A DNA stretch of 64,000 nucleotides from contig JAILFN010000016.1 of the NCBI GenBank assembly GCA_024697545.1, positions 1-64,000 of the forward strand. The letters run 5' to 3'. The notes under the pieces were generated by a model. That model was given only the letters and a program-made list of their open reading frames with translations, had not been told where the DNA came from and searched no databases. Both the position numbers and the translations under genes were made by a program. Below are positions 50,709 to 59,517 of this stretch, in pieces; within the stretch, counting starts at the first letter, position 1; each line of letters starts with the position of its first letter. Origin of the DNA: Ruminococcus sp. (GTDB taxonomy: Bacteria; Bacillota; Clostridia; Oscillospirales; Ruminococcaceae).

Positions 50709-53700
50709 TCAAACTGCCGTTATCCTGCCGTCGGGTGAGATCGTGATCTTCCCGCGGGCGGCTGCTATTGCTATGCCTTCGGCGAGGATCGGCTCCGCAG
50801 CTGAGGTCAGGCGCGGATAGCCGAACAGGCGTGATACTTCGCGGAGAAGGTCTGCGCGTTCCATCGAGACCTGATCCCGAATGATGAGAACGGCAGCATT
50901 TGCCAGCTCTTCGGGCGGTATCTCGGCGAGGGGTCGCTTGAAACTCTGATCGTCAGCGGGAACGCGGCAGCCGTCATAGCTCTCGGGACGCTGCCCCACA
51001 GTCCATATGAATCTTTCGCCGCTTTGTGAGGCAGTCTCGGTGTAGTTGAGTGTGTCCATCGCGGCGCGTATCGTGTTCTCGGCTTTGGGTGTAGAGCGTG
51101 ACAGCCCCCATGCTGCGACAATACGCTTTTTGATGCTCGAAAATGCAACGGGTGACTCGGCTTCAAGTATCCAGCCGACGTTTTCGCTTGTTTTTTCAAG
51201 GCTCTCGAATTTGTAGAAGTCCTTAGAGCTGCCGAGCTCGGGAACCTCCCAGCGTGCGTACTTTTCACATCTTTCGGCAAGCGGCGACGGCGCGTCCTCA
51301 TACTCAAACTCGATCGGCGCGGCAGCCTTTATCGGCTCAGATATCTCGGGCGGTTCGTGGTATTCGCTGAGTGCCTTGTCTGCCGCTGAGGTGATCTTTT
51401 TTATCACGCTCTCGCGGTCGTTCATCCAGTCGAGTATGCTCACGTTCACGAGCTTCCAGCCCAGACCTTTAAGCACGGAGGGCTGACCGATGTACCTGTC
51501 GCGCGAGGAGGATTCTTCGAGCAGCGCCCTGCCGCCGCAGCTGATGCCGAGCAGGTACCTGTCGGGAGCGTCGGGATTGATGACAGCCGCATCAACGCGG
51601 TATCCCGAGCAGCCGACGCACAGGTCTGTCGCATACCCGCGCTGCCTGAGCATATCGGCAACAGCGGCAGCAAATCCGTCGCTTTGCAGCTTGACGGAGT
51701 TTGCGTTCACCGCGAGCGCCTGCTTGCCCTTTGCGGCAAATTCAAGGAACGCTTTCAGCTCTGCAACGCCGTCCGAGCTCGTTCTTGAAAGGTCGATCTG
51801 CTCGGGGCGGAGGGTAGAGAATACCTTCATTTCCTTGCGTGCGCGGGAGACTGCAACGTTAAGCCTTCGCCAGCCGCCGTCGCGGTTGATGGGTCCGAAG
51901 TTCATAGAGACCCTGCCATCCTTGTCGGGACCGTAGCCGATGCTGAAAAGTATGACATCGCGCTCGTCGCCCTGCACGTTTTCGAGGTTTTTGATGATGA
52001 TCGGTTCATACATATCGTTGGCGCGTGCTTCAAGCGCGGGGTCGGCGATGAAAGCTTCACTCAGCAGGTCGTCGATAAGGTTCTGCTGCACGATGCTGAA
52101 CGTTACAACGCCGATGCTGTCTTGCGACAGACTGTCGTCACGCAGCCTGCGGCAGATCTCGGCGACGACGGCTTCTGCTTCGGCACGGTTCACCTTTGTC
52201 TTGCTGCGGTCGTAAAAGCCCTCGACATTCACCCATGTCACCTTTGACTCGGGGTCGTCGGGGGAGGGGAATGTGAGCAGCTTGTTCTCATAGAACCTCG
52301 CGTTGCTGAAAGCGATAAGGCTCTCGTGACGCGAGCGGTAGTGCCAGAGCAGGTGCTTTGAGGGCATCGTCAGCGCAAGGCAGTCGTCCAGCACGCTTTC
52401 AAGGTCTTCATGCTCGATGTTCTCCTCATCGGTGTGGCTGACCGCAAAGAAGCTTGTGGGCGGCAGCTGCCGCGGGTCGCCGACTACTATGACATTGTCG
52501 CCGCGTGCGATAGCCCCGACGGCTTCTGATGTCGGCAGCTGAGAGGCTTCGTCGAACACCACAAGGTCGAACTTCGGAAATGTGGGGTCGATGTACTGCG
52601 CGCAGGAGATGGGCGACATAAGCATACACGGGCAGAGCCTGCGGAGAAGATTCGGTATGCGGTCGAAAAGCTTGCGGATCGAAAGCATACGCCCGCCCGA
52701 GCGTATCGCTTTTTGAAGTATGGCGACCTCCGAGCTTCCCGCACCCGAGCTTACGTTCGGTATGTTCGCCGAAAGCTTGGCGCAAAGCTCCTGAATGGTC
52801 AGCCTTTCAAACTCGGCAGCGGTGTCGCGGTAGCGCCGGATCTCGCTTTCAAATGCAGCGTCGCTGTATCTTCCGAGGGCTTCATCCTGCCTGAAGGAGC
52901 TGTCGATGACCGCCCGTGCGAATGCGTTGTCGAAAGCGCGGGGCAGGTCGGCAAACGAGATATCCCCCTCGAAAAGCGCCTTCACGGTGCTGTCCATGCC
53001 AAGCGAACGCATCTGTTCTATGACCGCCTGCAAAGCGGTGCGCTCGCGAAGTCTGCCGATACCGCCGTGCATCTTAGCTGTCTCGGCGGATATGTACCCG
53101 AAGATATCCGCCGACTGTTCGGCTTCCGCCATGTCAACAAACTTCGGCAGCTGTTCGTCGATAAGGTCTGTGAATGCAGCGTTTGAAGCGGTATCTTCGT
53201 TTATGAGCCTGCAAAGCTCGTTTATAGCGTTCTCGTCAGTCAGCCCGAGCTTTGAGGCGAATTCGTTCAGCTGCGACTGTGAGAATGAGTATTCTATAAG
53301 GGTGTCGAGCGTTTGGGCGAGGTTATCCTTTCTGACGCTGCCCGACTGCTTAGCGTGTATATCCAGCTCCTTTGCGAGCTTTTTCAGCCCGAAGTGCTTT
53401 GGCAGCGCCCACTTCTGCGCGACGCGCTTTACTTCAAGCTTCATCGCCTGAGCATCAACGCCGAACACGCTGCTTTCAAATGTCTGCCCGATCTGCTCAC
53501 GCTTTTGCAGCAGAGCCTGCCGCATCCCGTCGAGTGTGCAGCCGCTGTTCACGGTGTCCTGCCAGCCCTTTCTTGAAAAATCGGGGTCACGCTTCATGGC
53601 GGCGCATATGCGTTCGTAGCTTGCCTTTTCGGCAGCTGTAATATCCGCGGCTCTCTCGCAGAGGGCGGCGAAGTTGTTGCGTATCTCGGGCGAGTAGGCT

Positions 53701-56285
53701 GTTCTGACATAGTTTTTCAGCGGCGACTGCGAAAGCTCGCAGCCTGTTTCCCGCCCCGCTGCCGAAGCCTGCGATACGGCGGCTTTTATCTGCGTCAGCT
53801 TTTCGGGAGTGCAGCCGTCTGCAAATTCCGCGGGGATGGATATCATGCCCTTCATTTCGCGGGTCGCATCATACCCGATAATGGCATCGTAAAGAGATAC
53901 TCCGCAGCTTTGGGGCTTGTGCAGCCGCCTTGCTTCCTCATTGAAGCTTCGGCGGAGTGCCGCCAGCTCTTCGGCTTTGCGGGCGTACTCCTCGGGCTGC
54001 CTGATATGCCCGACCTCGAGAGTTTTTTCAAGCTGCCCCAGCACAGCCTTTTTCTGCGCCTTGTTGGAGTGCAGCTCCAGACAGAACGGGTCCAGCCCTA
54101 TCTTTGCAAGACGCTTCTGCACCACCGAAAGCGCCGCCTGCTTTTCGGCGACGAAAAGCACTGACTTGCCGTTATACAGCGCGTTGGCGATGAGGTTGGT
54201 TATGGTCTGCGATTTGCCCGTTCCGGGGGGACCGTGCAGCACGAAGCTCTCGCCCTTTGAGGCGGCGTAGATGGCGGCGAGCTGCGAGGAATCGGCGCCC
54301 GTAGGTACCGCCATGTCCGAGGGGCTGATAGCCTCGTCCATCTCAAACGGCGTGAGCTCGGGCATATTCGGCCCCCACTCGGGCTTGCCCGAGATCAGCG
54401 ACGCCACGACCTTGTTGGCTTTCAGCTCCTCTGTGCGGTTTTTCAGGTCGTTCCACATGATAAAGCGGCTGAATGAGAACTGCCCGATGAACGCGACCTC
54501 CTCGACCTCCCAGCGCGGCTTTGCCATAACGGCGCGGCGGATGGTGTTGAATACCAGCGGGATGTCGGTGCCGCTTTCGTCCTCCGGCAGCGGGTCCAGC
54601 CTCGTGATGTTTATTCCCTGATCCTGCCTGAGCATCTCAAGCAGCGTGATGTTCATCTGAGCGTCCTCGTCGCGTATCCTGAGTGAATAGCAGCGGTTGC
54701 GGAGATCCCGCACAAGGTCTATCGGCAGGAGTATGAGCGGCGCGAACCTCGGCTTCTCGCTCTTTTCAGTTTCATACCAGCGCAGGAACCCGAGCGCCAG
54801 ATAGAGCGTGTTGACGCCGTTTTCCTCGATGGAACTCTTGGCGCTGCGGTGCAGCTTTTTGAGCTTTGTCTCAAGCTCCGCTTCGCTGAGAAAGCTGCGG
54901 ACGCGCCCGTTTTTGAACTCGGCTTCGGCGATGGCTGTGATCTTGTCGGCGTTGTTCTCGGGCTCAAAGATCCTGCTGTCGGATATCACAAAGGTCTTTT
55001 CCTGCGGTATGGGCAGTATTCGGAAGCTCTCGCCTCGGCTTATCTCGTCCTCCAGCCTGCCGAGGTCGGAAGTCATGAGCTGTACATTTGAAGCGGCGGG
55101 ACGGAAATTGAGCAGCGAGTTTCTGAGGCTCAGATCCAGAAGCTTGCGCTCCCATATCTCCAGCCTTGTGAGGGCGGCTCCGCCCTCCGCAACAGCGCCG
55201 TGCAGCGAAAGGTCGATCTCTTTGGGCGCGGAGGTGACCTCGCGGTTGCCGTACCTGCCGGGGTCGGGGGTCTGCGCCTTTATCTCGTCCGCACGCAGCG
55301 GTATCGGGCGAATGCCGCCCGCGCGGCAGCGGGTTATGTCTATCGACATCACGAACCTGTCGGGGTAGGTCAGGTGCGAGCCTGCCGCAAAAGCCGCGCT
55401 CTCGATATCCGTGCTCTTGCCCGCGCACATCAGAGTACACTCGACAAGGAACAGCTCGTCGATGCCCTCGGCTGTGCGTTTGGTTATGGCGGCGGGGTCT
55501 TCGTTTATACATTCGGGAAAGCACTGTTCCTCGAGCCATACGCCCGCGAATGCGTGCCCCTCTATGACGCATATTATCGGACGGAGCCCCACGGCTTCAA
55601 GGCAGGAGCAGTACAGCAGAGTCATGTCAAGACAGTTCGCCTGCTTTGATGCCAGCACCTGATCTGCGGTGCGTACCTTCTGACCCGTGCTCTCAAATCC
55701 AGGGGGTGCCAGAACGTAGGCGATGTTCTCCCGCTGGAGTGCGGCATAGATAGCCGCTGCCTGAAGCTTTACTTTGTTTGGATCGTGTGTCTGATATTCG
55801 GTAAATGAGGGGTCGCCGCACCATTCCGCAAGCTGCTGTGAAGCCTTGGAGATGATGCCCGCTACAGCAGGGTGCGCGGGGGTGACGAACGCCGCCGTGA
55901 GCTCGGGCAGCACGGAGGTGCCGCACCATTCGCTGACGGGGAGAAGATCTATCTGCCTGTCCTCCGAGCAAAGCACATCTCCTGCGGAAACGGTTATGTG
56001 CATGACAGCCGTGAGTTTTTCGGTCAGCGAGAACATGAGCTCGGGCAGCACGATAAGATCAACGGGAGAGATCTCAACGGGAGTTCCCGGGTCGATGCGG
56101 TCAATGTCTGCCGAGAAGTCTGCTGCAAAATGCGGTTCGCAGGTTATGCTGACCTTCAGTCCCTCGACAGGCTGTTCGCCCTCATTTTTAAGCAGTATCG
56201 ACTGTATCGTCGGTATGTAATTTTGCTGTATCGCAAGGCTCAGCCTGTCAAGGCAGGAGCATTGCAGCGTTATCTGTTCATTCAT
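50709..56285 (-). CDS. Giant DUF4011 - superfamily 1 helicase - Vsr-like protein (hhe-like defence candidate)
   Basis: ATG 56285 follows GAGG; upstream sequence has its own promoter, so the longer frame is not used. The 1858-residue product has an N-terminal beta domain, a transglutaminase-like region (NCLDMTLLYC with C218; GHAFAGVWL with H244), DUF4011 (LDLSLRNSLLNFRP, ~383), a UvrD/Upf1-type helicase with Walker A GPPGTGKSQT (~685) and DEAS box VVFDEASQLP (~1245), a Vsr/MTES_1575 nuclease-like region (~1560-1620), and a DUF3320-like tail. The DUF4011-helicase-Vsr order resembles the single-gene antiphage system hhe. In the nuclease region the expected IECDG reads ISCGG. Confidence 0.85.
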   Translation of the reverse strand: MNEQITLQCSCLDRLSLAIQQNYIPTIQSILLKNEGEQPVEGLKVSITCEPHFAADFSADIDRIDPGTPVEISPVDLIVLPELMFSLTEKLTAVMHITVSAGDVLCSEDRQIDLLPVSEWCGTSVLPELTAAFVTPAHPAVAGIISKASQQLAEWCGDPSFTEYQTHDPNKVKLQAAAIYAALQRENIAYVLAPPGFESTGQKVRTADQVLASKQANCLDMTLLYCSCLEAVGLRPIICVIEGHAFAGVWLEEQCFPECINEDPAAITKRTAEGIDELFLVECTLMCAGKSTDIESAAFAAGSHLTYPDRFVMSIDITRCRAGGIRPIPLRADEIKAQTPDPGRYGNREVTSAPKEIDLSLHGAVAEGGAALTRLEIWERKLLDLSLRNSLLNFRPAASNVQLMTSDLGRLEDEISRGESFRILPIPQEKTFVISDSRIFEPENNADKITAIAEAEFKNGRVRSFLSEAELETKLKKLHRSAKSSIEENGVNTLYLALGFLRWYETEKSEKPRFAPLILLPIDLVRDLRNRCYSLRIRDEDAQMNITLLEMLRQDQGINITRLDPLPEDESGTDIPLVFNTIRRAVMAKPRWEVEEVAFIGQFSFSRFIMWNDLKNRTEELKANKVVASLISGKPEWGPNMPELTPFEMDEAISPSDMAVPTGADSSQLAAIYAASKGESFVLHGPPGTGKSQTITNLIANALYNGKSVLFVAEKQAALSVVQKRLAKIGLDPFCLELHSNKAQKKAVLGQLEKTLEVGHIRQPEEYARKAEELAALRRSFNEEARRLHKPQSCGVSLYDAIIGYDATREMKGMISIPAEFADGCTPEKLTQIKAAVSQASAAGRETGCELSQSPLKNYVRTAYSPEIRNNFAALCERAADITAAEKASYERICAAMKRDPDFSRKGWQDTVNSGCTLDGMRQALLQKREQIGQTFESSVFGVDAQAMKLEVKRVAQKWALPKHFGLKKLAKELDIHAKQSGSVRKDNLAQTLDTLIEYSFSQSQLNEFASKLGLTDENAINELCRLINEDTASNAAFTDLIDEQLPKFVDMAEAEQSADIFGYISAETAKMHGGIGRLRERTALQAVIEQMRSLGMDSTVKALFEGDISFADLPRAFDNAFARAVIDSSFRQDEALGRYSDAAFESEIRRYRDTAAEFERLTIQELCAKLSANIPNVSSGAGSSEVAILQKAIRSGGRMLSIRKLFDRIPNLLRRLCPCMLMSPISCAQYIDPTFPKFDLVVFDEASQLPTSEAVGAIARGDNVIVVGDPRQLPPTSFFAVSHTDEENIEHEDLESVLDDCLALTMPSKHLLWHYRSRHESLIAFSNARFYENKLLTFPSPDDPESKVTWVNVEGFYDRSKTKVNRAEAEAVVAEICRRLRDDSLSQDSIGVVTFSIVQQNLIDDLLSEAFIADPALEARANDMYEPIIIKNLENVQGDERDVILFSIGYGPDKDGRVSMNFGPINRDGGWRRLNVAVSRARKEMKVFSTLRPEQIDLSRTSSDGVAELKAFLEFAAKGKQALAVNANSVKLQSDGFAAAVADMLRQRGYATDLCVGCSGYRVDAAVINPDAPDRYLLGISCGGRALLEESSSRDRYIGQPSVLKGLGWKLVNVSILDWMNDRESVIKKITSAADKALSEYHEPPEISEPIKAAAPIEFEYEDAPSPLAERCEKYARWEVPELGSSKDFYKFESLEKTSENVGWILEAESPVAFSSIKKRIVAAWGLSRSTPKAENTIRAAMDTLNYTETASQSGERFIWTVGQRPESYDGCRVPADDQSFKRPLAEIPPEELANAAVLIIRDQVSMERADLLREVSRLFGYPRLTSAAEPILAEGIAIAAARGKITISPDGRITAV

Positions 56286-56324
56286 GGCGCATACCTCATT
56301 TCTGTGTGAAATATATACACGATA

Positions 56325-56353
56325 ATTATACCATTTATCCGCAAAACTGTCAA
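56325..56353 (-). promoter_or_regulatory. Promoter of the DUF4011 helicase gene
   Basis: On the minus strand TTGACA (56353-56348) and TATAAT (56330-56325), 17-base spacer, ~40 bases upstream of the start. Confidence 0.8.
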
Positions 56354-56405
56354 TGTTTTTTAATACTTTGCCCCCGACGGCAGGCGGCTTTTTTTGCCGA
56401 GGAAA

Positions 56406-56447
56406 TAAAAAAGCCTTATCCCCCCTCGTGGCAGGGTATAAGGCTTT
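56406..56447 (-). terminator. Terminator of the holB-ricT-deformylase run
   Basis: AAAGCCTTAT and ATAAGGCTTT form the stem (56438-56447 with 56410-56419); on the minus strand it ends TTTTTTATTT. Confidence 0.85.
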
Positions 56448-56467
56448 GTGATGTAACGTCTGCGGGG

Positions 56468-56878
56468 TCAGATGATGACTCCGTTTAAGTGGTCGCATTC
56501 GTGCTGTATGACCTGTGCTGTGAAGCCGCTGTAATCTGCCTGATGCTGCTTCATGTCCTCGCCCGTATAGCGGACGGTTATGCTCTGATATCTGACAGCT
56601 TTGCGCGTGCCGACGAGCGAAAGGCAGCCTTCTTCGGTTTCGTATCTTCCGTCGCGGCGGGTTATCACGGGGTTCAGCATGACGATATGCCCCATGCCCG
56701 AGTCGATGATGATGATCCGCTTGTTCACGCCTATCATGTTGGCTGCCATACCGACGCAGCCGTCCTTGTGGGCTTTCATGGTGTCTTTAAGATCCTGTAT
56801 CACCCCGGTGTCGGCTTTTGTGGCGGGAAGGCTTTTTTTCTTCAGAAATACAATGTCTTTGTTTATCGGGCGGATCAT
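56468..56878 (-). CDS. Peptide deformylase, short form with altered motif I
   Basis: The 136-residue enzyme removes formyl groups from new proteins. Motif II EEGCLS (metal Cys) and motif III QHECDHL (HExxH) are intact. Motif I, normally GxGxAAxQ, reads GCVGMAANM, with Asn where the conserved Gln should be. The protein stops seven residues after the metal site, without the C-terminal helix of longer forms. A second, canonical deformylase probably exists elsewhere. It lies 56 bases after the PLC-like gene. Confidence 0.88.
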   Translation of the reverse strand: MIRPINKDIVFLKKKSLPATKADTGVIQDLKDTMKAHKDGCVGMAANMIGVNKRIIIIDSGMGHIVMLNPVITRRDGRYETEEGCLSLVGTRKAVRYQSITVRYTGEDMKQHQADYSGFTAQVIQHECDHLNGVII

Positions 56879-56934
56879 CGCTTTTCCTCCTTGGATGTTT
56901 CATACATGGTCGGCGGAGCACTGACAGGCGGGGC

Positions 56935-57543
56935 TTATTCGGTGCCGTCAAAGTAAAGCTGCAATGCCCTTTCGGCGGTAAGGTCGATGTGTTCGCTGCA
57001 CAGGAATCCCGCGAGGGGATATGGGTATTCGAGCGCCACTATCTTGTCGCGCCATTTGGACAGCTGACCGGGTGTTACTGTTGTGATCGCTGTCGGGCGG
57101 GCTTTTTTCAGCTCTTCTATGGCGTTTTTATACTCCGCCTTCTGCGATAGCAGGCTGTCAAAGCCGCGCAGCTCGTCCCATTTGCGGGTGCTGAGTTCAT
57201 CATCGGCAAACCCGCAGGAGCGAAGATATTCGAACATCTTAGGCTGCACCACCTCGTCCCACGCTATGTCGGTGTAGAGGTGCATTAGAAATCCCGTGAG
57301 GAAATCGGGGGTGTCGGCGTAGAGCGCCCTGTTGGTTTTATAAAAGTCGGATATGTTCTGCTTCCAGACGTCATAGTCCCTCGAACGTATATGCGCGCCG
57401 TATCTCAGCTCCTGCGAAGCAAAGCCGTCAAGGTTCACGGCGTCGGGGGCTATCGCTCCCAGGTAGTAAGCGGGCATATCGGTGATACCCAGCCGTTCTG
57501 CTATGCGCGAAGAAAGTGTCAGATGTACGGAGATGGAAGGCAT
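56935..57543 (-). CDS. Zinc-dependent phospholipase C-like protein
   Basis: The 202-residue product begins with SVHLTLSSRIAERLG and YYLGAIAPDAVN, followed by AHIRSRDYD and FLMHLYTDIAWDE, the His/Asp pattern of the PF00882 zinc-dependent phospholipase C family. No signal peptide is present, so a secreted toxin-type role is unlikely; cytosolic members are of unknown function. Its start is one base downstream of the ricT stop, so the two are co-translated. Confidence 0.7.
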   Translation of the reverse strand: MPSISVHLTLSSRIAERLGITDMPAYYLGAIAPDAVNLDGFASQELRYGAHIRSRDYDVWKQNISDFYKTNRALYADTPDFLTGFLMHLYTDIAWDEVVQPKMFEYLRSCGFADDELSTRKWDELRGFDSLLSQKAEYKNAIEELKKARPTAITTVTPGQLSKWRDKIVALEYPYPLAGFLCSEHIDLTAERALQLYFDGTE

Positions 57544-57544
57544 A

Positions 57545-58414
57545 TCACTTGCCCTCCAGCTGACGGAGTGCTCTCAGCTCGTTCTTGTCGAGCTTCACCA
57601 CGCCGTCCTTCAGCAGCTCCACATCGGTCTTCTTGACGGTGATGATGTTGTCGCTCTTGTCGGGCTTGACCTTCAGCATACCCGTCAGCAGGTTTACATC
57701 TATAACGGTGCCCCTGCCCTCTGAGGTGTTGACAAGAGCGCCGACCTTCGGTGTTGTTTTGAGAAGATCCTGATAGGCTTCACTTTCATATTTCAGGCAG
57801 CACATAAGTCTGCCGCAGCTTCCCGAAAGCTTTGTGGGATTGAGCGACAGCGACTGTTCCTTTGCCATCTTGACCGAAACAGGCTGGAATTCCCCTAAGA
57901 ATCTCGAACAGCAGAAGGGCTGTCCGCATATGCCGAGCCCGCCGAGCATCTTGGCTTCATCGCGCACGCCTATCTGTCTCAGCTCGATACGGGTGCGGAA
58001 AACGCTTGCCAGATCCTTTACAAGCTCGCGGAAATCAACTCTGTTCTTTGCGGTGAAGTAAAAGAGCATCTTGTTGTTATCAAAGGTACACTCAACGTCC
58101 ACGAGGTCCATGTGAAGACCGTGCTTCTTTATCTTCTCCTCGCATATAGCGAAGGCTTCCTTTTCCTTTTTCTTGTTGCGTTCTATCGTTTCAAAGTCCT
58201 TTTCGGTCGCGACTCTGATTATCGGCTTTAAGGGAGAGCTAAGCTGCTTTTCGTCCATAGTCCTCTCGGTGAGAACTACCTCGCCGCACTCAACTCCGCG
58301 CACCGTCTCAACGATGACCTTGTCGCCTTTTTTAACTGCGATATCCTTGGGGGAGAAGTAATAGATCTTCCCCACGCTCTTGAACCGCACTCCGATGTAT
58401 CTAACCTCTGCCAT
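57545..58414 (-). CDS. ricT: PSP1-domain protein RicT (YaaT)
   Basis: The 289-residue protein has the PSP1 domain signature: VRGVECGEVV, and IGVRDEAKMLGGLGICGQPF then CCSRFL and CGRLMCCLKYE, with the cysteines that bind Fe-S clusters in the RicAFT complex. That complex affects mRNA processing by RNase Y and, in Bacillus, sporulation and competence. Gene order holB-ricT is conserved in Firmicutes and is seen here, 74 bases apart. Confidence 0.93.
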   Translation of the reverse strand: MAEVRYIGVRFKSVGKIYYFSPKDIAVKKGDKVIVETVRGVECGEVVLTERTMDEKQLSSPLKPIIRVATEKDFETIERNKKKEKEAFAICEEKIKKHGLHMDLVDVECTFDNNKMLFYFTAKNRVDFRELVKDLASVFRTRIELRQIGVRDEAKMLGGLGICGQPFCCSRFLGEFQPVSVKMAKEQSLSLNPTKLSGSCGRLMCCLKYESEAYQDLLKTTPKVGALVNTSEGRGTVIDVNLLTGMLKVKPDKSDNIITVKKTDVELLKDGVVKLDKNELRALRQLEGK

Positions 58415-58488
58415 ATTATGTACCTCTTTCTATATCCTGTTTGGGCAATAGCATAAAACCGTTCCGATCTGTTTTCGGCAGCAGGCAT

Positions 58489-59454
58489 TCATACCCTGCT
58501 GAGCTGAGCTGCCAGATAATTGCTGAGCGTGCTTATCAGGCAGTTTGCATTAGCCCTTGACGCGCACTCAACGAATATGTCGTATATGTCGGTGAGCCGC
58601 CGTTCGCTGTATCTTAGTGCCATAGCGCGGCAGACCTCCTGCGAATACAGGTAAGGGCTTTCAAGCCCCGCCCGCACGCGAACGGCATCGCTCGTCAGGC
58701 GCTCTGCAAACTCCATAAGGCTGATGAAGCCATGCTTTTTGCCGCTCAGGCGGTTTATGTCGAGCAGCAGCCTGTACTCGTCCGAGGCTGCGATGTCGCG
58801 GCAGATGTCAGCCGCAAGCTCGGCGGTCTCACGCATCTTCTCATCGGAGCAGTAGTCAAGGCAGCGCCCGATGTTGCCGCCGCACCTCCTCACCGCCTGC
58901 TCGGAGTTCTGCGGATCGCAGCCGCGCCTTTCAAGCTCCGCCATAGCTTCCGCGGCGGAGACTTCCTCGGTGGTGAGCTGCAATGTGCGTGAGATTATCG
59001 TGTCAAGGAAAAGCTCGCGCGTTCTCGCCGTCAGTATGATGACCGCAGAATCGGGCGGCTCTTCGATGACTTTGAGCATCACGTTCTGTATCTGCTGCAA
59101 GGTCTGCGGGGAAAGATCCAGATCGGGTATCAGGAATATCCTGTAGCGTCCCTCGCTCGGGGAGATGTATGCTTCCGATACCATCGCGCGGATATCGTCT
59201 ATCTTGTAATTGCCCGTTTCGGAAGCTGCCGCCGTTACAAGGTCGGGGTGTGCGCCGTCGGCAATAAGGCGGCAGTGTCTGCATACGCCGCAGCTTTTGC
59301 CGTCCTGCCTTTCGCAGAGCAGCCGCGCCGCAAGTTCGCGCGAAAGGGTCTTTTTGCCGCTGCCCCTCTCGCCGCATATCATGACAGAATGCGGTTCGCG
59401 CCCGCGGGATATCAGCCTTTCGATAAGTTCAAGCGAGGCTTCATTGCCGATCAT
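58489..59454 (-). CDS. holB: DNA polymerase III, delta prime subunit
   Basis: ATG 59454 follows AAAGGAG. The 321-residue clamp-loader subunit has a P-loop GERGSGKKTL, a zinc module with CERQDGKSCGVCRHC, and LKVIEEPPDSAVIILTA in sensor 1 context. It helps load the sliding clamp. The P-loop looks intact although delta prime is often catalytically inert. It is followed by ricT. Confidence 0.92.
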   Translation of the reverse strand: MIGNEASLELIERLISRGREPHSVMICGERGSGKKTLSRELAARLLCERQDGKSCGVCRHCRLIADGAHPDLVTAAASETGNYKIDDIRAMVSEAYISPSEGRYRIFLIPDLDLSPQTLQQIQNVMLKVIEEPPDSAVIILTARTRELFLDTIISRTLQLTTEEVSAAEAMAELERRGCDPQNSEQAVRRCGGNIGRCLDYCSDEKMRETAELAADICRDIAASDEYRLLLDINRLSGKKHGFISLMEFAERLTSDAVRVRAGLESPYLYSQEVCRAMALRYSERRLTDIYDIFVECASRANANCLISTLSNYLAAQLSRV

Positions 59455-59517
59455 CAGCCGACATTCTCCTTTCCGATAGTGTTTCACGTTAGCTCAAAAT
59501 AACAAGCTCAAATTATA

